The notes: a model not told the origin generated them from the letters alone. DNA of 64,000 nucleotides from Fimenecus sp045595185 (GCA_045595185.1 JAZNZX010000038.1:120273-184272), one strand, 5' to 3'. Positions 29,227 to 38,536 are shown, counted from the stretch's first letter. Program-made: numbers and translations.

Positions 29227-29664
29227 TTACTTGACAATATAAATATCAATGTGACTGCTGTTGCCGTAGCGTGTTCTGTTTCTTACTCTCTGTCTTTCAA
29301 GAGTGCCGTCTTTCACAAGGTCGTCCAGTGCGGCAAGAACGGCATAACGCCCTGCACCCTCGTGGTCACGTCTGACCTCATTCCAAATGCGTGAAGCGGA
29401 CTGGAGTGTGAGAACGTCACCGCTGTGGCAGTTGTCGGCGATATATTCCTTTACGGTTTCAACGTTGGTTTCGTTGTGTCTTGCCCTGTCGTTACGCTCG
29501 GACTGACTGCAAATCTGTCTTGCAAGTTCAAGGATTTCGTCCTCTCCCTTACCTCTCATATCTCTTGCGATTTCGGTGATAGACTTAATATCGTCCTCAC
29601 GGAGACAACGCTGACGGTCGATAGCCTTGATGTGAAGTTCCTCGATATTGATTGTGATAGCCAT
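29227..29664 (-). CDS. Hypothetical protein, possible winged-helix C-terminus (145 aa)
   Basis: Helical N-terminal half. The C-terminal half (GDVLTLQSASRIWNEVRRDH, then AVLAALDDLVKDGTLERQ) has a winged-helix-like pattern. Followed by a GGGCGGC/GCCGCCC terminator. Probably nucleic-acid binding. Confidence 0.65.
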   Translation of the reverse strand: MAITINIEELHIKAIDRQRCLREDDIKSITEIARDMRGKGEDEILELARQICSQSERNDRARHNETNVETVKEYIADNCHSGDVLTLQSASRIWNEVRRDHEGAGRYAVLAALDDLVKDGTLERQRVRNRTRYGNSSHIDIYIVK

Positions 29665-29746
29665 AATAATAATTCCTTTCTGGTTTTTCAGTCTATCCTT
29701 GACTTCATTTACTCTGTAAGGTTTTCGTTTCCCTTACTGTGATTAT

Positions 29747-29854
29747 ATTATACCATACTTTATCGGATTTGTCAAGGGGTTTTTGAAAATTTCTTGAAAA
29801 TTTTTTCATTTAACTTATTCATAATTCCGTAATAAATAACGTCCGTTATAACGG
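29747..29854 (-). promoter_or_regulatory. Leftward promoter and operator for 29664
   Basis: -10 29747-29752, 17 bp, -35 TTGACA 29770-29775, palindrome 29843-29854. Confidence 0.85.
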
Positions 29855-29920
29855 TAAGAAATTGTGAACAAAAAGAACGACGGCATTTCGCCGCCGTCCT
29901 TGAAAGGAATTGTGAAGATG

Positions 29921-30139
29921 TCAATTTGTTAAATGCTTTATCGTCATAGCGATATTGAGTGTGAGGAAAATGCCGTTGATGAGGGCGGCAGAGAGCGTCT
30001 TGTTTCTGATACTGTCAATAAGTCCGATTGAACTTGACACAACGAAACAGGGAGCTGACCAATTGCTACCCACATAGCAGAGGGCGGCAGCGAGTGAACA
30101 CATATAGATTGTGGCATAGTCGATTTTTCTCAATTTCAT
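29921..30139 (-). CDS. Small membrane protein (72 aa)
   Basis: Start at 30139 is preferred over the overlapping ATG at 30157 because AAAGGAAAAG lies 9 bases upstream. Two hydrophobic stretches (about residues 8-24 and 50-68). Second gene of its operon. Followed by GACGGC/GCCGTC and T-run. Confidence 0.65.
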   Translation of the reverse strand: MKLRKIDYATIYMCSLAAALCYVGSNWSAPCFVVSSSIGLIDSIRNKTLSAALINGIFLTLNIAMTIKHLTN

Positions 30140-30153
30140 AGTAACTTTTCCTT

Positions 30154-30351
30154 TCATCGTGAGTAATACACTTTCTTGTTGTTATGGTCTACAATAACAG
30201 TGCCGTCATTGTCTACCAGTCCGAGAACGATTGCTCTTGCTTTCATTATGTATTCTGTTTCCCTTGTGGGAGAGATACACGGAGGGCGAATGATTATCTC
30301 ATAATCGGGATAATACTTTCTGAATGTTACACTTAATTCATTCCAGTCCAT
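30154..30351 (-). CDS. Small hypothetical protein (65 aa)
   Basis: ATG at 30351 has AAAGGA 9 bases upstream; the longer frame to 30384 would begin before the ribosome site. Begins MDWNELSVTFRKYYPDYEI. Stop sits just ahead of the next gene's ribosome site. Function unknown. Confidence 0.65.
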   Translation of the reverse strand: MDWNELSVTFRKYYPDYEIIIRPPCISPTRETEYIMKARAIVLGLVDNDGTVIVDHNNKKVYYSR

Positions 30352-30388
30352 AACATCAATTCCTTTCTGTTCCCTTTGGAACAATTAT

Positions 30389-30485
30389 ATTATACCATAC
30401 TTTCTACGATTTGTCAACCCCTTTTTGAAAATTTTTTCATTTAACTTATTCATAGTCTTGTAACTATTTTTACCCGTTATAACGG
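30389..30485 (-). promoter_or_regulatory. Leftward promoter and operator for 30351
   Basis: -10 30389-30394, 17 bp, -35 TTGACA 30412-30417, palindrome 30474-30485. Confidence 0.85.
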
Positions 30486-30547
30486 TAAATAAATGTGAAC
30501 AAATTATGAACGAAAGGTGGGGCGGTATTCCTACCGCCCCGATATGA

Positions 30548-31657
30548 TTACTCCGAAAGGAGAGAGGTAATCTTTTTGTCAATTTCTTTAATCAATGCCC
30601 TTGCTTCTTCATCTTCATTGTAAGCGTTAGCAAACATTCTTGTCTCAACAGTTCTTTCGCTTCTTACTTCATATCTGTTTGTGATGTATGAATGATTAGG
30701 AGTTGACTTTTTGCGGATAAAGTAAACAAGGTTTTCGCCGTTTGCAATACTGCGATGATAGAAATGTCCTACGCAGTTATGTTGCATATTGCCCTCGTCT
30801 GTAAAGTCCTGTAAAGTTTTCGGTACGACAATGACAAAAGTATCGTTTGAAAGTTCCTCGATAGTGCGGATTTTATTTTCATTGTTGATAATTTTATCTT
30901 CCCATACCTTTTGTGCATTAGCAACAATATGGTCGATATTCCATTTGAAAGTTCTGTCAGTGTTTAACAGTTCTTCCCAATTTTCAGGGCGGCACTCGTT
31001 TCTCCACTCATTCCAACCCCTATTTCTGAGAAATCTGTCAATGAAAGTTGTCATTTCGCTTTTGAGATGCCACGAAAGTGACTTGATAGAGACTTTCAGA
31101 ATTTTGTTGAATTTGTGACGGAGTGCGGCACTCATTGAGAAATAGCACTCTTTGTAAGTATCACTATACTGATAGTAAGGTGAGTTTTCAGTTCCGAAAA
31201 GAAGTTCATAGACTTCTTTATCCTCTTGTGTCATTCTCTTTAATGCCATTTCTCTTTTATATTCGGTGAGACTTGGCATTGTCGGCATTTTCTCATTGTC
31301 TTTCAGCCACTTGATAAAACCTTTCGGGCACTCGTCAGCGAGTTCACTGCAATAGTGAATAGTACCGAGAATTTCGGGATTGTTGATGAAAAGTTCTACC
31401 TTATTCAAGTTACTTCTTACACCGCTTTTGCTGTTAGACAGTAAAGCATTGAAAAGCAGTTTCGGGATAATACCCGAAAAAGCATTTTCAGACAGGTGAT
31501 AATCACCAATAGGGAAACGCTGAATGTCTCTGCCAGTATAAGAGGTGAAAGACAGGTGAGCCATATCGAAAATGACAGGCTTGCCCTTGCCCTCGATAGT
31601 TACGGTAACAGTAAGACCGTTCTTCTCAATTCCAGTAATGTTGTAAAATCTCGACAT
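30548..31657 (-). CDS. PcfJ-like protein, copy 1 (369 aa)
   Basis: The C-terminal block DEGNMQHNCVGHFYHRSI (residues ~287-304), then YFIRKKSTPNHSYITNRY, matches the PcfJ-like family, named from a conjugative-plasmid protein and common in phages; biochemical role unknown. Start ATG 31657 (AAAGGA 10 bases upstream) rather than TTG 31666. Paralogue at 34731. Terminator GGGGCGG-TAGGAAT-ACCGCCCC. Confidence 0.8.
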   Translation of the reverse strand: MSRFYNITGIEKNGLTVTVTIEGKGKPVIFDMAHLSFTSYTGRDIQRFPIGDYHLSENAFSGIIPKLLFNALLSNSKSGVRSNLNKVELFINNPEILGTIHYCSELADECPKGFIKWLKDNEKMPTMPSLTEYKREMALKRMTQEDKEVYELLFGTENSPYYQYSDTYKECYFSMSAALRHKFNKILKVSIKSLSWHLKSEMTTFIDRFLRNRGWNEWRNECRPENWEELLNTDRTFKWNIDHIVANAQKVWEDKIINNENKIRTIEELSNDTFVIVVPKTLQDFTDEGNMQHNCVGHFYHRSIANGENLVYFIRKKSTPNHSYITNRYEVRSERTVETRMFANAYNEDEEARALIKEIDKKITSLLSE

Positions 31658-31726
31658 AGTAATCAATTCCTTTCCGTTTTTAAGTCTTTCGTGACTTTGT
31701 TGTGTAGTTCTCTTGACTACATTGTT

Positions 31727-31834
31727 ATTATACCATATCTGAAACGATTTGTCAATACCTTTTTGAAAATTTTTTCATTTAACTTATTCACAATTCGTTC
31801 ACAATTTCGTAACATTTATCTACCGTTATAACGG
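31727..31834 (-). promoter_or_regulatory. Leftward promoter and operator for 31657
   Basis: -10 31727-31732, 17 bp, -35 TTGACA 31750-31755, palindrome 31823-31834. Confidence 0.85.
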
Positions 31835-31895
31835 AAAGAATTTGTGAACAAAATATGAATAAGTTTGGGGCGGTATTCCTACCGCCCCAGTGGGT

Positions 31896-32300
31896 TTAGT
31901 CCTCGGTGTCCTCGGTGGTGTTCTCGGTGTCCTCGGTGGTAACTGCTGTGTAGCCGTTGACCTTTCTGCCCTTACCGCCGACCTTGTAATCATCGACCTT
32001 TGAGAACATACCCTCTTCAATGCCGACAGCCATAACAGGAGTAATCTTGGCGGTCTTAATGTCGGGGTACTCAGCGGAAATGAGAGTGACAATCTCACTT
32101 GCGGCATAGGTGACGTTCTTCTTCATCTTGGACTTGATGACCTCGGCGATAGCAAGGTTAGCGGAACGGTTCTCAGCGGACTGCTCAGCACGTTTGCCGT
32201 TCTTCTTCTCGGCACTTGCAAGCATTTCCCTTGCCTTTGCCTTAACCTCGTCATTGATAGTGCCATTGATAACAGCAGTAAGCATTTCCTTTGTAGTCAT
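31896..32300 (-). CDS. Winged-helix-like small phage protein (134 aa)
   Basis: Begins MTTKEMLTAVINGTINDEVK, a helical start shared with 36019. The core VTYAASEIVTLISAEYPDIK ends in GGKGRKVNGYTAV, then an acidic Thr/Glu tail with TEDTEN repeats. Paralogue of 36019 and, more distantly, of 15197. Likely DNA-binding. Confidence 0.72.
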   Translation of the reverse strand: MTTKEMLTAVINGTINDEVKAKAREMLASAEKKNGKRAEQSAENRSANLAIAEVIKSKMKKNVTYAASEIVTLISAEYPDIKTAKITPVMAVGIEEGMFSKVDDYKVGGKGRKVNGYTAVTTEDTENTTEDTED

Positions 32301-32383
32301 AGTATTTTCCTTTCTGGTTTTTCGGTCTGTCCTTGACCTATTTAGTATTCAGTATCGGTGTTCCTTACCTTTACTGTACCTAT

Positions 32384-32480
32384 ATTATACCATAGAATTT
32401 TGGATTTGTCAAGGGGTTTTCAAAAATTTTTTCATTTAATTTATTCATAGTTTTGTAATAAATATCTCCCGTTATAACGG
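32384..32480 (-). promoter_or_regulatory. Leftward promoter and operator for 32300
   Basis: -10 32384-32389, 17 bp, -35 TTGACA 32407-32412, palindrome 32469-32480. Confidence 0.85.
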
Positions 32481-32525
32481 TGAATAAATGTGAACAAAAT
32501 GTGAAGCGGCTTTCGCCGCCTCACT

Positions 32526-33281
32526 TTACCCTGTTAAAGCGATACCCTTTTCGTCTGCAAAATTTTTTAACAATCTCCACGCTACACACGGTTTCCAGTC
32601 AATTTTTTTATGAGCAGATAGAGCAGTTAAAAGAATTAAGTATTCGTCCATTACGTCAGCAAGTCCAGTATGTTCTTCTTCATAGTCAAGATTACCAGTT
32701 AAATATTTTATCACGATTTCTGCCTTTGTCATTACGTTTCCTTTTTCGGTGATAAAGCCGTGAGCCTTGCAAAATTCAACATACTGTTTTGTTAAAAGTC
32801 TTGTGTAAACGATACCGCTGATAATATCGCAGTATTCAAGATTGAGAGCCATAAACTTTTCAACGCCCAAAAGTCGCTTGATACTGCCTTTATCGAAATT
32901 GACGTTATAAGCGAAAAGCCTTTTGACCTTAAAATTTTGAACGTCAGCGGTGAAAATGTCAGCGAATTTTTCGGGGGATATGGGCTGATATTTTCTTTTG
33001 TGTTTAGGGAGTTCAATGTCTTTTAAGATTTCCTCAACGTTCTTTTTTGTCATTTCCTCAGCGGAGCGACTGTTGACCATTGAAACGATATTTTCCCAAA
33101 TGCAAGGGAGTAGAGCGAATGAACGCTTACGGTATACATTGCCGTATAAGTCAGCGACTATGTAACCAACATTATACGGACGGCAAGTAGAATAACCCTC
33201 AACGTCAAGTACGATAATTTTTTCACGCTTTGAAGTCATTAAACTTGCAACACTACCGAAAAGATTTTTGATTTTATACAA
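32526..33281 (-). CDS. DEDDh 3'-5' exonuclease, second copy (251 aa)
   Basis: ExoI IIVLDVEGYST (residues ~22-32), ExoII AYNVNFDKG (~124-132), ExoIII EEHTGLADVMDEY (~207-219): the DnaQ-fold acidic set with His/Asp at the end. Paralogue of 27684, sharing the same blocks. Start is TTG 33281 with AAAGGA 11-12 bases upstream; an internal ATG at 33239 is the alternative. Confidence 0.8.
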   Translation of the reverse strand: MYKIKNLFGSVASLMTSKREKIIVLDVEGYSTCRPYNVGYIVADLYGNVYRKRSFALLPCIWENIVSMVNSRSAEEMTKKNVEEILKDIELPKHKRKYQPISPEKFADIFTADVQNFKVKRLFAYNVNFDKGSIKRLLGVEKFMALNLEYCDIISGIVYTRLLTKQYVEFCKAHGFITEKGNVMTKAEIVIKYLTGNLDYEEEHTGLADVMDEYLILLTALSAHKKIDWKPCVAWRLLKNFADEKGIALTG

Positions 33282-33320
33282 TGCACATCATTCCTTTCTG
33301 TACCTCTACGGTACACCTAT

Positions 33321-33427
33321 ATTATATCACAACTTTGTCAATTTGTCAATACCTTTTTGAAAATTTTTTCTTTTAACAAATTCACAATTCTGTAACCAAT
33401 ATCTTCCGTTATAACGGTAATAAATTA
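33321..33427 (-). promoter_or_regulatory. Leftward promoter and operator for 33281
   Basis: -10 33321-33326, 17 bp, -35 TTGACA 33344-33349, palindrome 33416-33427. Confidence 0.85.
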
Positions 33428-33467
33428 TGAACAAAAAATGACGGCGGATTTCTCCGCCGCCTTTTGT

Positions 33468-33884
33468 TTATTTATTTTCCTTCGCCGCCTTTCGTGCTTC
33501 TCTTGCCGCTTTATCCTTTGCCGCCTTTTCCTCTTTTTTCCTCTTGTTTTCTGCCGCCTTTTCCTCACGTTCACGGACTTTCTTTTCGTATTCGTCGCCC
33601 TCGATAAGTCGTTCATAAGGCTGGAAAACCTTACCAGAACTTTCCACAACTCTTACATCATAATCCTTTGCGACAACCTCAACAGTTACACACACTTCGC
33701 CCTCAGTGCCGTCAGCAAGTGTTCTGTTACCGACAGCAACAGCAAGCATATTGCCGTCAACTTGTGTCAAGGTATCCTCACCGTAGCGATTGTGGAGATA
33801 CTCGATAAGGTCAGCAAGTACAATTTCTCTTGCCTTATCCTTGACAGGGTTGCCCTTTTTGCACTCATTAAAATTGTATGCCAT
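33468..33884 (-). CDS. Hypothetical protein, close paralogue of 28588 (138 aa)
   Basis: MAYNFNECKKGNPVKDKARE start, GEVCVTVEVVAKDYDVRVVE, FQPYERL, then a Lys/Glu/Ala helix. ATG 33884 has AAAGGA 9 bases upstream; the frame opens 9 bases earlier. Terminator GGCGGC/GCCGCC with T-run. Confidence 0.75.
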   Translation of the reverse strand: MAYNFNECKKGNPVKDKAREIVLADLIEYLHNRYGEDTLTQVDGNMLAVAVGNRTLADGTEGEVCVTVEVVAKDYDVRVVESSGKVFQPYERLIEGDEYEKKVREREEKAAENKRKKEEKAAKDKAAREARKAAKENK

Positions 33885-33922
33885 AAGCACCATTCCTTTC
33901 TGTACCTCTACGGTACACCTAT

Positions 33923-34008
33923 ATTATATCACATCTTGATTGATTTGTCAAGGGGTTTTCAAAAATTTTTTCATTTAACTTTGTAATAATTTCCTCCCGT
34001 TATAACGG
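33923..34008 (-). promoter_or_regulatory. Leftward promoter and operator for 33884
   Basis: -10 33923-33928, 17 bp, -35 TTGACA 33946-33951, palindrome 33997-34008. Confidence 0.85.
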
Positions 34009-34059
34009 AAGGAATTTGTGAACAAATTATGAACAAAGAGGGGATTGCTCCCCTCTCCG

Positions 34060-34536
34060 TTATCCCTCGAATTTTGTTAAAATTTCTTTCAGAATGTCAG
34101 TCACACTTTTTTCGTCAGTCACCTTGTATGCTGTTCTGTTTTTGCCGTTCTCCCATACCTTGATAACATCTGAATTATCGTCTATCAAAATGTCATTTTG
34201 TGTACGGTTTTTAATAGCTTGCTGTTTTGGTGTGCCGTACTGCTGATAAACGAAACTCTCACAAAACGGTAAATTTTCTTTTGTCCACCGTCTTTTCGTT
34301 TCTTCTGTCTGTACTTCAAATTCGGGGGTTGCTGTCATACTTCCCCAAGTGATAACACCAAAACGGACACCATAACGCATAAGGGTTGCGGCGATTTTGT
34401 AAAGTTCATCATCGAACATTCTGCTACCTTGTGAATAAACTGTTACATCTTCACTTCTCAATCTCTCTAACCAGTTGAAAACACCATATAGATTGTAAGT
34501 AGTACCGTCAAGGTCAAAATAGATTTTTATACTCAT
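34060..34536 (-). CDS. HAD-like phosphatase (158 aa)
   Basis: HAD-superfamily hydrolase resembling phage-type 5' nucleotidases. Motif I FDLDGTTYN (residues ~7-15, nucleophile DxD), motif II-like VITWGS (~61-66), a Lys around 108 and motif IV-like ILIDDNSDV (~116-124). Probably removes phosphate from nucleotides or sugar phosphates; substrate not inferable. Confidence 0.75.
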   Translation of the reverse strand: MSIKIYFDLDGTTYNLYGVFNWLERLRSEDVTVYSQGSRMFDDELYKIAATLMRYGVRFGVITWGSMTATPEFEVQTEETKRRWTKENLPFCESFVYQQYGTPKQQAIKNRTQNDILIDDNSDVIKVWENGKNRTAYKVTDEKSVTDILKEILTKFEG

Positions 34537-34572
34537 TTACTTCATTCCTTTCTGTACCTTTAGTACACCTAT

Positions 34573-34669
34573 ATTATATCACATTCGGCGGCATTTGTCA
34601 AGTCTTTTTTGAAAAGTTTTTTATTTAACTTATTCATATTTCTGTAATAAATATCGTCCGTTATAACGG
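34573..34669 (-). promoter_or_regulatory. Leftward promoter and operator for 34536
   Basis: -10 34573-34578, 17 bp, -35 TTGACA 34596-34601, palindrome 34658-34669. Confidence 0.85.
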
Positions 34670-34730
34670 TGAATAAATGTGAACAAATTATGAACAAAAT
34701 GCGGCGGTCATTTCTGACCGCCAGTCATTT

Positions 34731-35798
34731 TTATTCCTTTGCTTTGAGCAGTTCGGTAATCTTTTCGTCAATAATTTGAATCAATTTGATTGCTTTGCTG
34801 TCGTTGTTGTCTCTATTGTTTATCATTCTTGTTTCAACTGTTCTGCGGCAACAAATGTTATAACGATTTGTAATATATGAGCGGTTTGGACTTCCTTTTT
34901 TACGGATAAAGTAAATAAGGTTGTCGCCTGCGGCAATGCTGTCGTGATAGTAAGAACCTACACAGTTATTCTGCATTTGTCCCTCTTTGGTGAAATCGTC
35001 CATTGTTGACGGTACAATGATAACAAAATCATCGTGCGGAATTTCCGTGATACTGCGGATTTTTTCCTCATTAGCAAGGATTTTGTCATTTCTTGCTTTG
35101 TCTCTCTGTTCTTCGCAAGTGTGCATATTATAGCGGAAATCTCTGTTACCGTCAAGCTGTTCAATCCAATTTTCGCCCCATACCTGTTTACCGTTTCTTC
35201 TGTTGATGAAGAAATTATACCAAGATGATAAATCATCATACATATTCCAAGTAAAGCACTTGATTGTTGCTTTGAACATCTGACGGAATTTCTGACGGAG
35301 CAGAGTGTTTTCCTCATTCAACCACCAGACAATAAGCCTGTCATTGATACCGAAACCAGTACGGAGTTTTTCATAGACCTCTCTGTCCTCTTTAGTCATT
35401 TTGTTGATAGCCTGTTCATTCTGAAATTCGGAAAGTGTATCAACTGAAATGTATTTGCCGTTATCCCTTACCCACTTGACATATCCCTGCGGACACTCAT
35501 TAGGAAGTCTGTACGGATTTTGAATAAGGTCAAGGACTGCAATATACTGTTCCAGTCTGCGAAATTCAGCACTCAGACCACACTCAATTCGGTCGTGAAC
35601 AGTAGCGATAGCCCACCGCTCACCCTCACTTACATTGCCGATTGTACAGGACTGCGGAAAGTGTTTTACTGTTCTACCAGTGAATGAAGTGAGTTCACCA
35701 GTATTGCAGTTATACTTGATAGGATTAGGACGGTCATTCAGTGTAATGATAATTACACTTCCCTCTTTTGTGATACCAGTCATAAAATGTTCTGCCAT
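34731..35798 (-). CDS. PcfJ-like protein, copy 2 (355 aa)
   Basis: Same layout as 30548, with KEGQMQNNCVGSYYHDSIAA (~275-294) and YFIRKKGSPNRSYITNRY. The two copies are clearly homologous but diverged along their length, so the duplication is old. ATG 35798 with AAAGGAATG upstream. Confidence 0.8.
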   Translation of the reverse strand: MAEHFMTGITKEGSVIIITLNDRPNPIKYNCNTGELTSFTGRTVKHFPQSCTIGNVSEGERWAIATVHDRIECGLSAEFRRLEQYIAVLDLIQNPYRLPNECPQGYVKWVRDNGKYISVDTLSEFQNEQAINKMTKEDREVYEKLRTGFGINDRLIVWWLNEENTLLRQKFRQMFKATIKCFTWNMYDDLSSWYNFFINRRNGKQVWGENWIEQLDGNRDFRYNMHTCEEQRDKARNDKILANEEKIRSITEIPHDDFVIIVPSTMDDFTKEGQMQNNCVGSYYHDSIAAGDNLIYFIRKKGSPNRSYITNRYNICCRRTVETRMINNRDNNDSKAIKLIQIIDEKITELLKAKE

Positions 35799-35836
35799 AA
35801 GTAATCATTCCTTTCTGTTCCCTTTGGAACAATTAT

Positions 35837-35955
35837 ATTATACCATAACTTTTGAAGTTTGTCAAGGGGTTTTTGAAAAATTCTTGAAAATTTTTTCTTT
35901 TAACTAATTCACACTTTGTTCACAATTTCGTAACATTTGTGTACCGTTATAACGG
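35837..35955 (-). promoter_or_regulatory. Leftward promoter and operator for 35798
   Basis: -10 35837-35842, 17 bp, -35 TTGACA 35860-35865, palindrome 35944-35955. Confidence 0.85.
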
Positions 35956-36018
35956 TGAGAAATTATGAACAAAAAATGAACAGGGGAGGGGAGCGGTATT
36001 CCTACCGCTCCCATAGGC

Positions 36019-36411
36019 TTACTCTGTTTCGGCTTCCTCTGTTGCCGCCGTGAGCTTCTTGTAACCGTTCTTCTTTCTGCCTTTGCCGCCCTCTTTGTAT
36101 TCGGGATTGATTTCGATAAGTCCGTCCTCTTTGGCTACTGCCATAACGGAAGCGATTTTGTTCTTTGTGACTTCGGGGTGAGCGGCGGAAATGAGGGGGA
36201 GCAGTTCAGCGGCGGAATACTCCGTACCGTCAGCCATAACTGCCACGATTTCAGCGGCGAGTGCGGCATTTGCGGAGCGGTTTTCTGCGGTTGCTTCGGC
36301 TCTCTTTGTGTTCTTCTTCTCTGCGGCGGCGAGCATTTCAGTTGCCTTTGCCTTGACTTCATCGGTGATTTCGCCATTGATAACAGCATTGAGCATTTCT
36401 TTCGTAGTCAT
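36019..36411 (-). CDS. Winged-helix-like small phage protein (130 aa)
   Basis: MTTKEMLNAVINGEITDEVK start as in 31896; core TEYSAAELLPLISAAHPEVT and GGKGRKKNGYKK end. Closest paralogue is 31896. Terminator GGGAGCGG-TAGGAAT-ACCGCTCCC. Confidence 0.72.
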   Translation of the reverse strand: MTTKEMLNAVINGEITDEVKAKATEMLAAAEKKNTKRAEATAENRSANAALAAEIVAVMADGTEYSAAELLPLISAAHPEVTKNKIASVMAVAKEDGLIEINPEYKEGGKGRKKNGYKKLTAATEEAETE

Positions 36412-36494
36412 AATAAACTCCTTTTCTCCGTTTGGTGAGTGCGGCTCTCATTGATTGTATTCAGTAGGGTTTCCGTTTCCCTTACTGTACCTAT

Positions 36495-36639
36495 ATTATA
36501 TCATATCTTTTCTTTTTTGTCAATACCTTTTCAAGAAAAATATTGCACAAAGAATAGGGGTTGAATTTGTGCATAATGACGGAGCAGGCGGCTGTTGAAA
36601 GTGTTGAAAGATTGTAATAAGTTTTTCCCGTTATAACGG
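36495..36639 (-). promoter_or_regulatory. Leftward promoter and operator for 36411
   Basis: -10 36495-36500, 17 bp, -35 TTGACA 36518-36523; palindrome 36628-36639 lies farther upstream (105 bp) than usual. Confidence 0.8.
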
Positions 36640-36674
36640 TAAGAAATTGTTACAGAAATATGAACAGAAGCGGC

Positions 36675-37046
36675 TTAGAAAGCCACTTCTGATTTTCTAC
36701 CGATTGTAGAGTCTACCACATCTATCCATTCTGTATACCAGTCGGGTATCCAATCTACTTTGTAGAATGAGCAGAAGTCTTTTGTAATTCTGACAACCTC
36801 ACGGAACACTCTCTGCAATTCTTCATCGTCTTTGCAGTCGAAAGAATGAAACTGCTCCCAGTCATCATCATCAGTAAAGCCGAACTCTACCACCATACCG
36901 CCGTCATCATCTCGGAAAGCCTTTACAAGTGCGGTAAGTCTGCCGCAACAAATGTAATCATCTTCACCGATTAGAGCAAGAGGAACATTCTGTTCATAGA
37001 TTAAAGCACTGTATTTAAGCCCCTCACAGCGATAGTAGTTAAGCAT
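36675..37046 (-). CDS. Hypothetical protein (123 aa)
   Basis: ATG 37046 overlaps the end of the upstream gene by 8 bases, so it is the second gene of a two-gene operon. Acidic, with FGFTDDDDWEQFHSFDCKDD mid-protein and a Trp-rich end. No family recognised. Confidence 0.7.
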   Translation of the reverse strand: MLNYYRCEGLKYSALIYEQNVPLALIGEDDYICCGRLTALVKAFRDDDGGMVVEFGFTDDDDWEQFHSFDCKDDEELQRVFREVVRITKDFCSFYKVDWIPDWYTEWIDVVDSTIGRKSEVAF

Positions 37047-37272
37047 TGTACTCTACCCCTTTCAGAAAACCGTCAAGCACTTCATCGTCAATGACCTTTG
37101 TGGTGTTGTTTGTAACCAGTACAGCGACGATGTTACCAGTAAGGTGTCCGTAAACGTCAACCTCATTAGCAACCTTTACCCAATGTGCGTTCATCAGTCG
37201 TAAATCCTCACCGCCACAAACGTGAGTGAAGCGATAGCCGACAGGCATAGCAATTAACATTCCGATAGCCAT
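37039..37272 (-). CDS. Small hypothetical protein (77 aa)
   Basis: Starts MAIGMLIAMPVGYRFTHVCG, partly hydrophobic; C-terminal VIDDEVLDGFLKGVEYNA. Ribosome site AAAGGAATTG. Function unknown. Confidence 0.68.
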   Translation of the reverse strand: MAIGMLIAMPVGYRFTHVCGGEDLRLMNAHWVKVANEVDVYGHLTGNIVAVLVTNNTTKVIDDEVLDGFLKGVEYNA

Positions 37273-37319
37273 AATATCAATTCCTTTCTTTAGGACTTCT
37301 CTTGTCCTTTTCTATATAT

Positions 37320-37416
37320 ATTATATCACATTATTTCTATTTTGTCAAGACCTTTTTGAAAAATTTATTTTTTAACTAATTCATAATTTTGTAACCTTTT
37401 TGTACCGTTATAACGG
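37320..37416 (-). promoter_or_regulatory. Leftward promoter and operator for 37272
   Basis: -10 37320-37325, 17 bp, -35 TTGACA 37343-37348, palindrome 37405-37416. Confidence 0.85.
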
Positions 37417-37476
37417 TGGATATTTGTGAACAAAATATGAACAAAAGAGGGGCGGCTTTCGCCGTCCCTCACGCTG

Positions 37477-37998
37477 TTAGTCCTCGACAACTTCTTCAAT
37501 TACAAAGTTTTCGCTGAGTTCGATAACCTTTTTTGTATCGTAGTTGTATGCCTTGTCTTCATCGACCTTGATGTAGAGTGTGTCCCAGTCGATGAACCTT
37601 GCACCGATACCGAGTTCGCCGAATGTGGGCAGTTCGTACTCGTCTTCATCGTCCCAGTCATCGTCCTCGTCTTCATCGTCCCAGTCCTCGTCTTCATCGT
37701 CCTCGTCCTCGTAAGTACCGAGAACATAGTCGGGAACGTCCTCACCGATTGCCCTTGCGTAAGCGATAGCGATGCCGACCTCTCTGTCGTAGCTGTCAGT
37801 AGGATTGCACTTTGCAACGCCGATAAGCGGCTCGTCAACGCTGTCAGCATAAGCCACGATGATAGTGTTACCTACACCGATAGCACCGATGTTGAGAGGG
37901 TTCTTCTTCTCGTCAGCGTAGAAGTCCTCCGTCATAGACTTTACCCAGTCAGCCTTTGCCTTTGCGATTGCGTTGTTAGCGATTTCCTTTGCGTTCAT
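37477..37998 (-). CDS. Acidic hypothetical protein, AKCNP family (173 aa)
   Basis: ATG 37998 has GAAAGGAA upstream; the frame is open 14 codons further. The block GVAKCNPTDSYDREVGIAIA, then YARAIGEDVPDYV, is shared with 40878 and, weakly, with 42813. A run of Asp/Glu with DEDWDDEDEDD repeats separates two domains. Function unknown; the acidic stretch suggests DNA mimicry or a flexible linker. Confidence 0.7.
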   Translation of the reverse strand: MNAKEIANNAIAKAKADWVKSMTEDFYADEKKNPLNIGAIGVGNTIIVAYADSVDEPLIGVAKCNPTDSYDREVGIAIAYARAIGEDVPDYVLGTYEDEDDEDEDWDDEDEDDDWDDEDEYELPTFGELGIGARFIDWDTLYIKVDEDKAYNYDTKKVIELSENFVIEEVVED

Positions 37999-38082
37999 AG
38001 TAGTAATTCCTTTCTGGTTTTTAAGTGTTGTACTCGTCACTGTTTTGATTTATTCAGTAGGGGTTTCCCTTACTGTACCTTT

Positions 38083-38289
38083 ATTATACCACACTTTTTT
38101 GATTTTGTCAAGACCTTTTTGAAAATTTTTTCTTTTAATTTTCTCTGCCCTTTAGTGCGGCGGTTAAGTGCCTTTGCCTTAACTCTGATATTATTATACC
38201 ATATCAATTTGAATTTGTCAAGTCTTTTTTGAAAAGTTTTTTATTTAACCAATTTATATTTCTGTAATAAATATCGTCCGTTATAACGG
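38083..38289 (-). promoter_or_regulatory. Tandem leftward promoters with one operator
   Basis: Two complete promoters: -10 38083-38088 with -35 38106-38111, and -10 38193-38198 with -35 38216-38221, each with a 17-bp spacer. A single palindrome lies upstream (38278-38289). The ~80 bp between them looks like the remains of a deleted gene unit. Confidence 0.75.
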
Positions 38290-38323
38290 TAAGAAATTGT
38301 GAACAAAATTACACTTCACTACA

Positions 38324-38524
38324 TTAAAGCAGTGAAGCGATTGCAACGATAGCCGTCGGCAAATATACAAACAAATAACCAATGTCGGCAATAATTAAAA
38401 ACATTAAAAAGAACATATCTTTATCACGCTTAAAATTTTTGAATGTATGTATATTTGCAAAAGTCATACAAATTCCAAAAACAACGGCGGCGGTAATTAC
38501 GAAAATTGTATCAGCCATACTCAT
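38324..38524 (-). CDS. Small two-helix membrane protein (66 aa)
   Basis: Two membrane helices (about residues 5-27 and 39-63) joined by a KNFKRDKD loop. Second gene behind 38537; ribosome site AAAGGGG. Function unknown. Confidence 0.68.
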   Translation of the reverse strand: MSMADTIFVITAAVVFGICMTFANIHTFKNFKRDKDMFFLMFLIIADIGYLFVYLPTAIVAIASLL

Positions 38525-38536
38525 TTGATAACCCCT

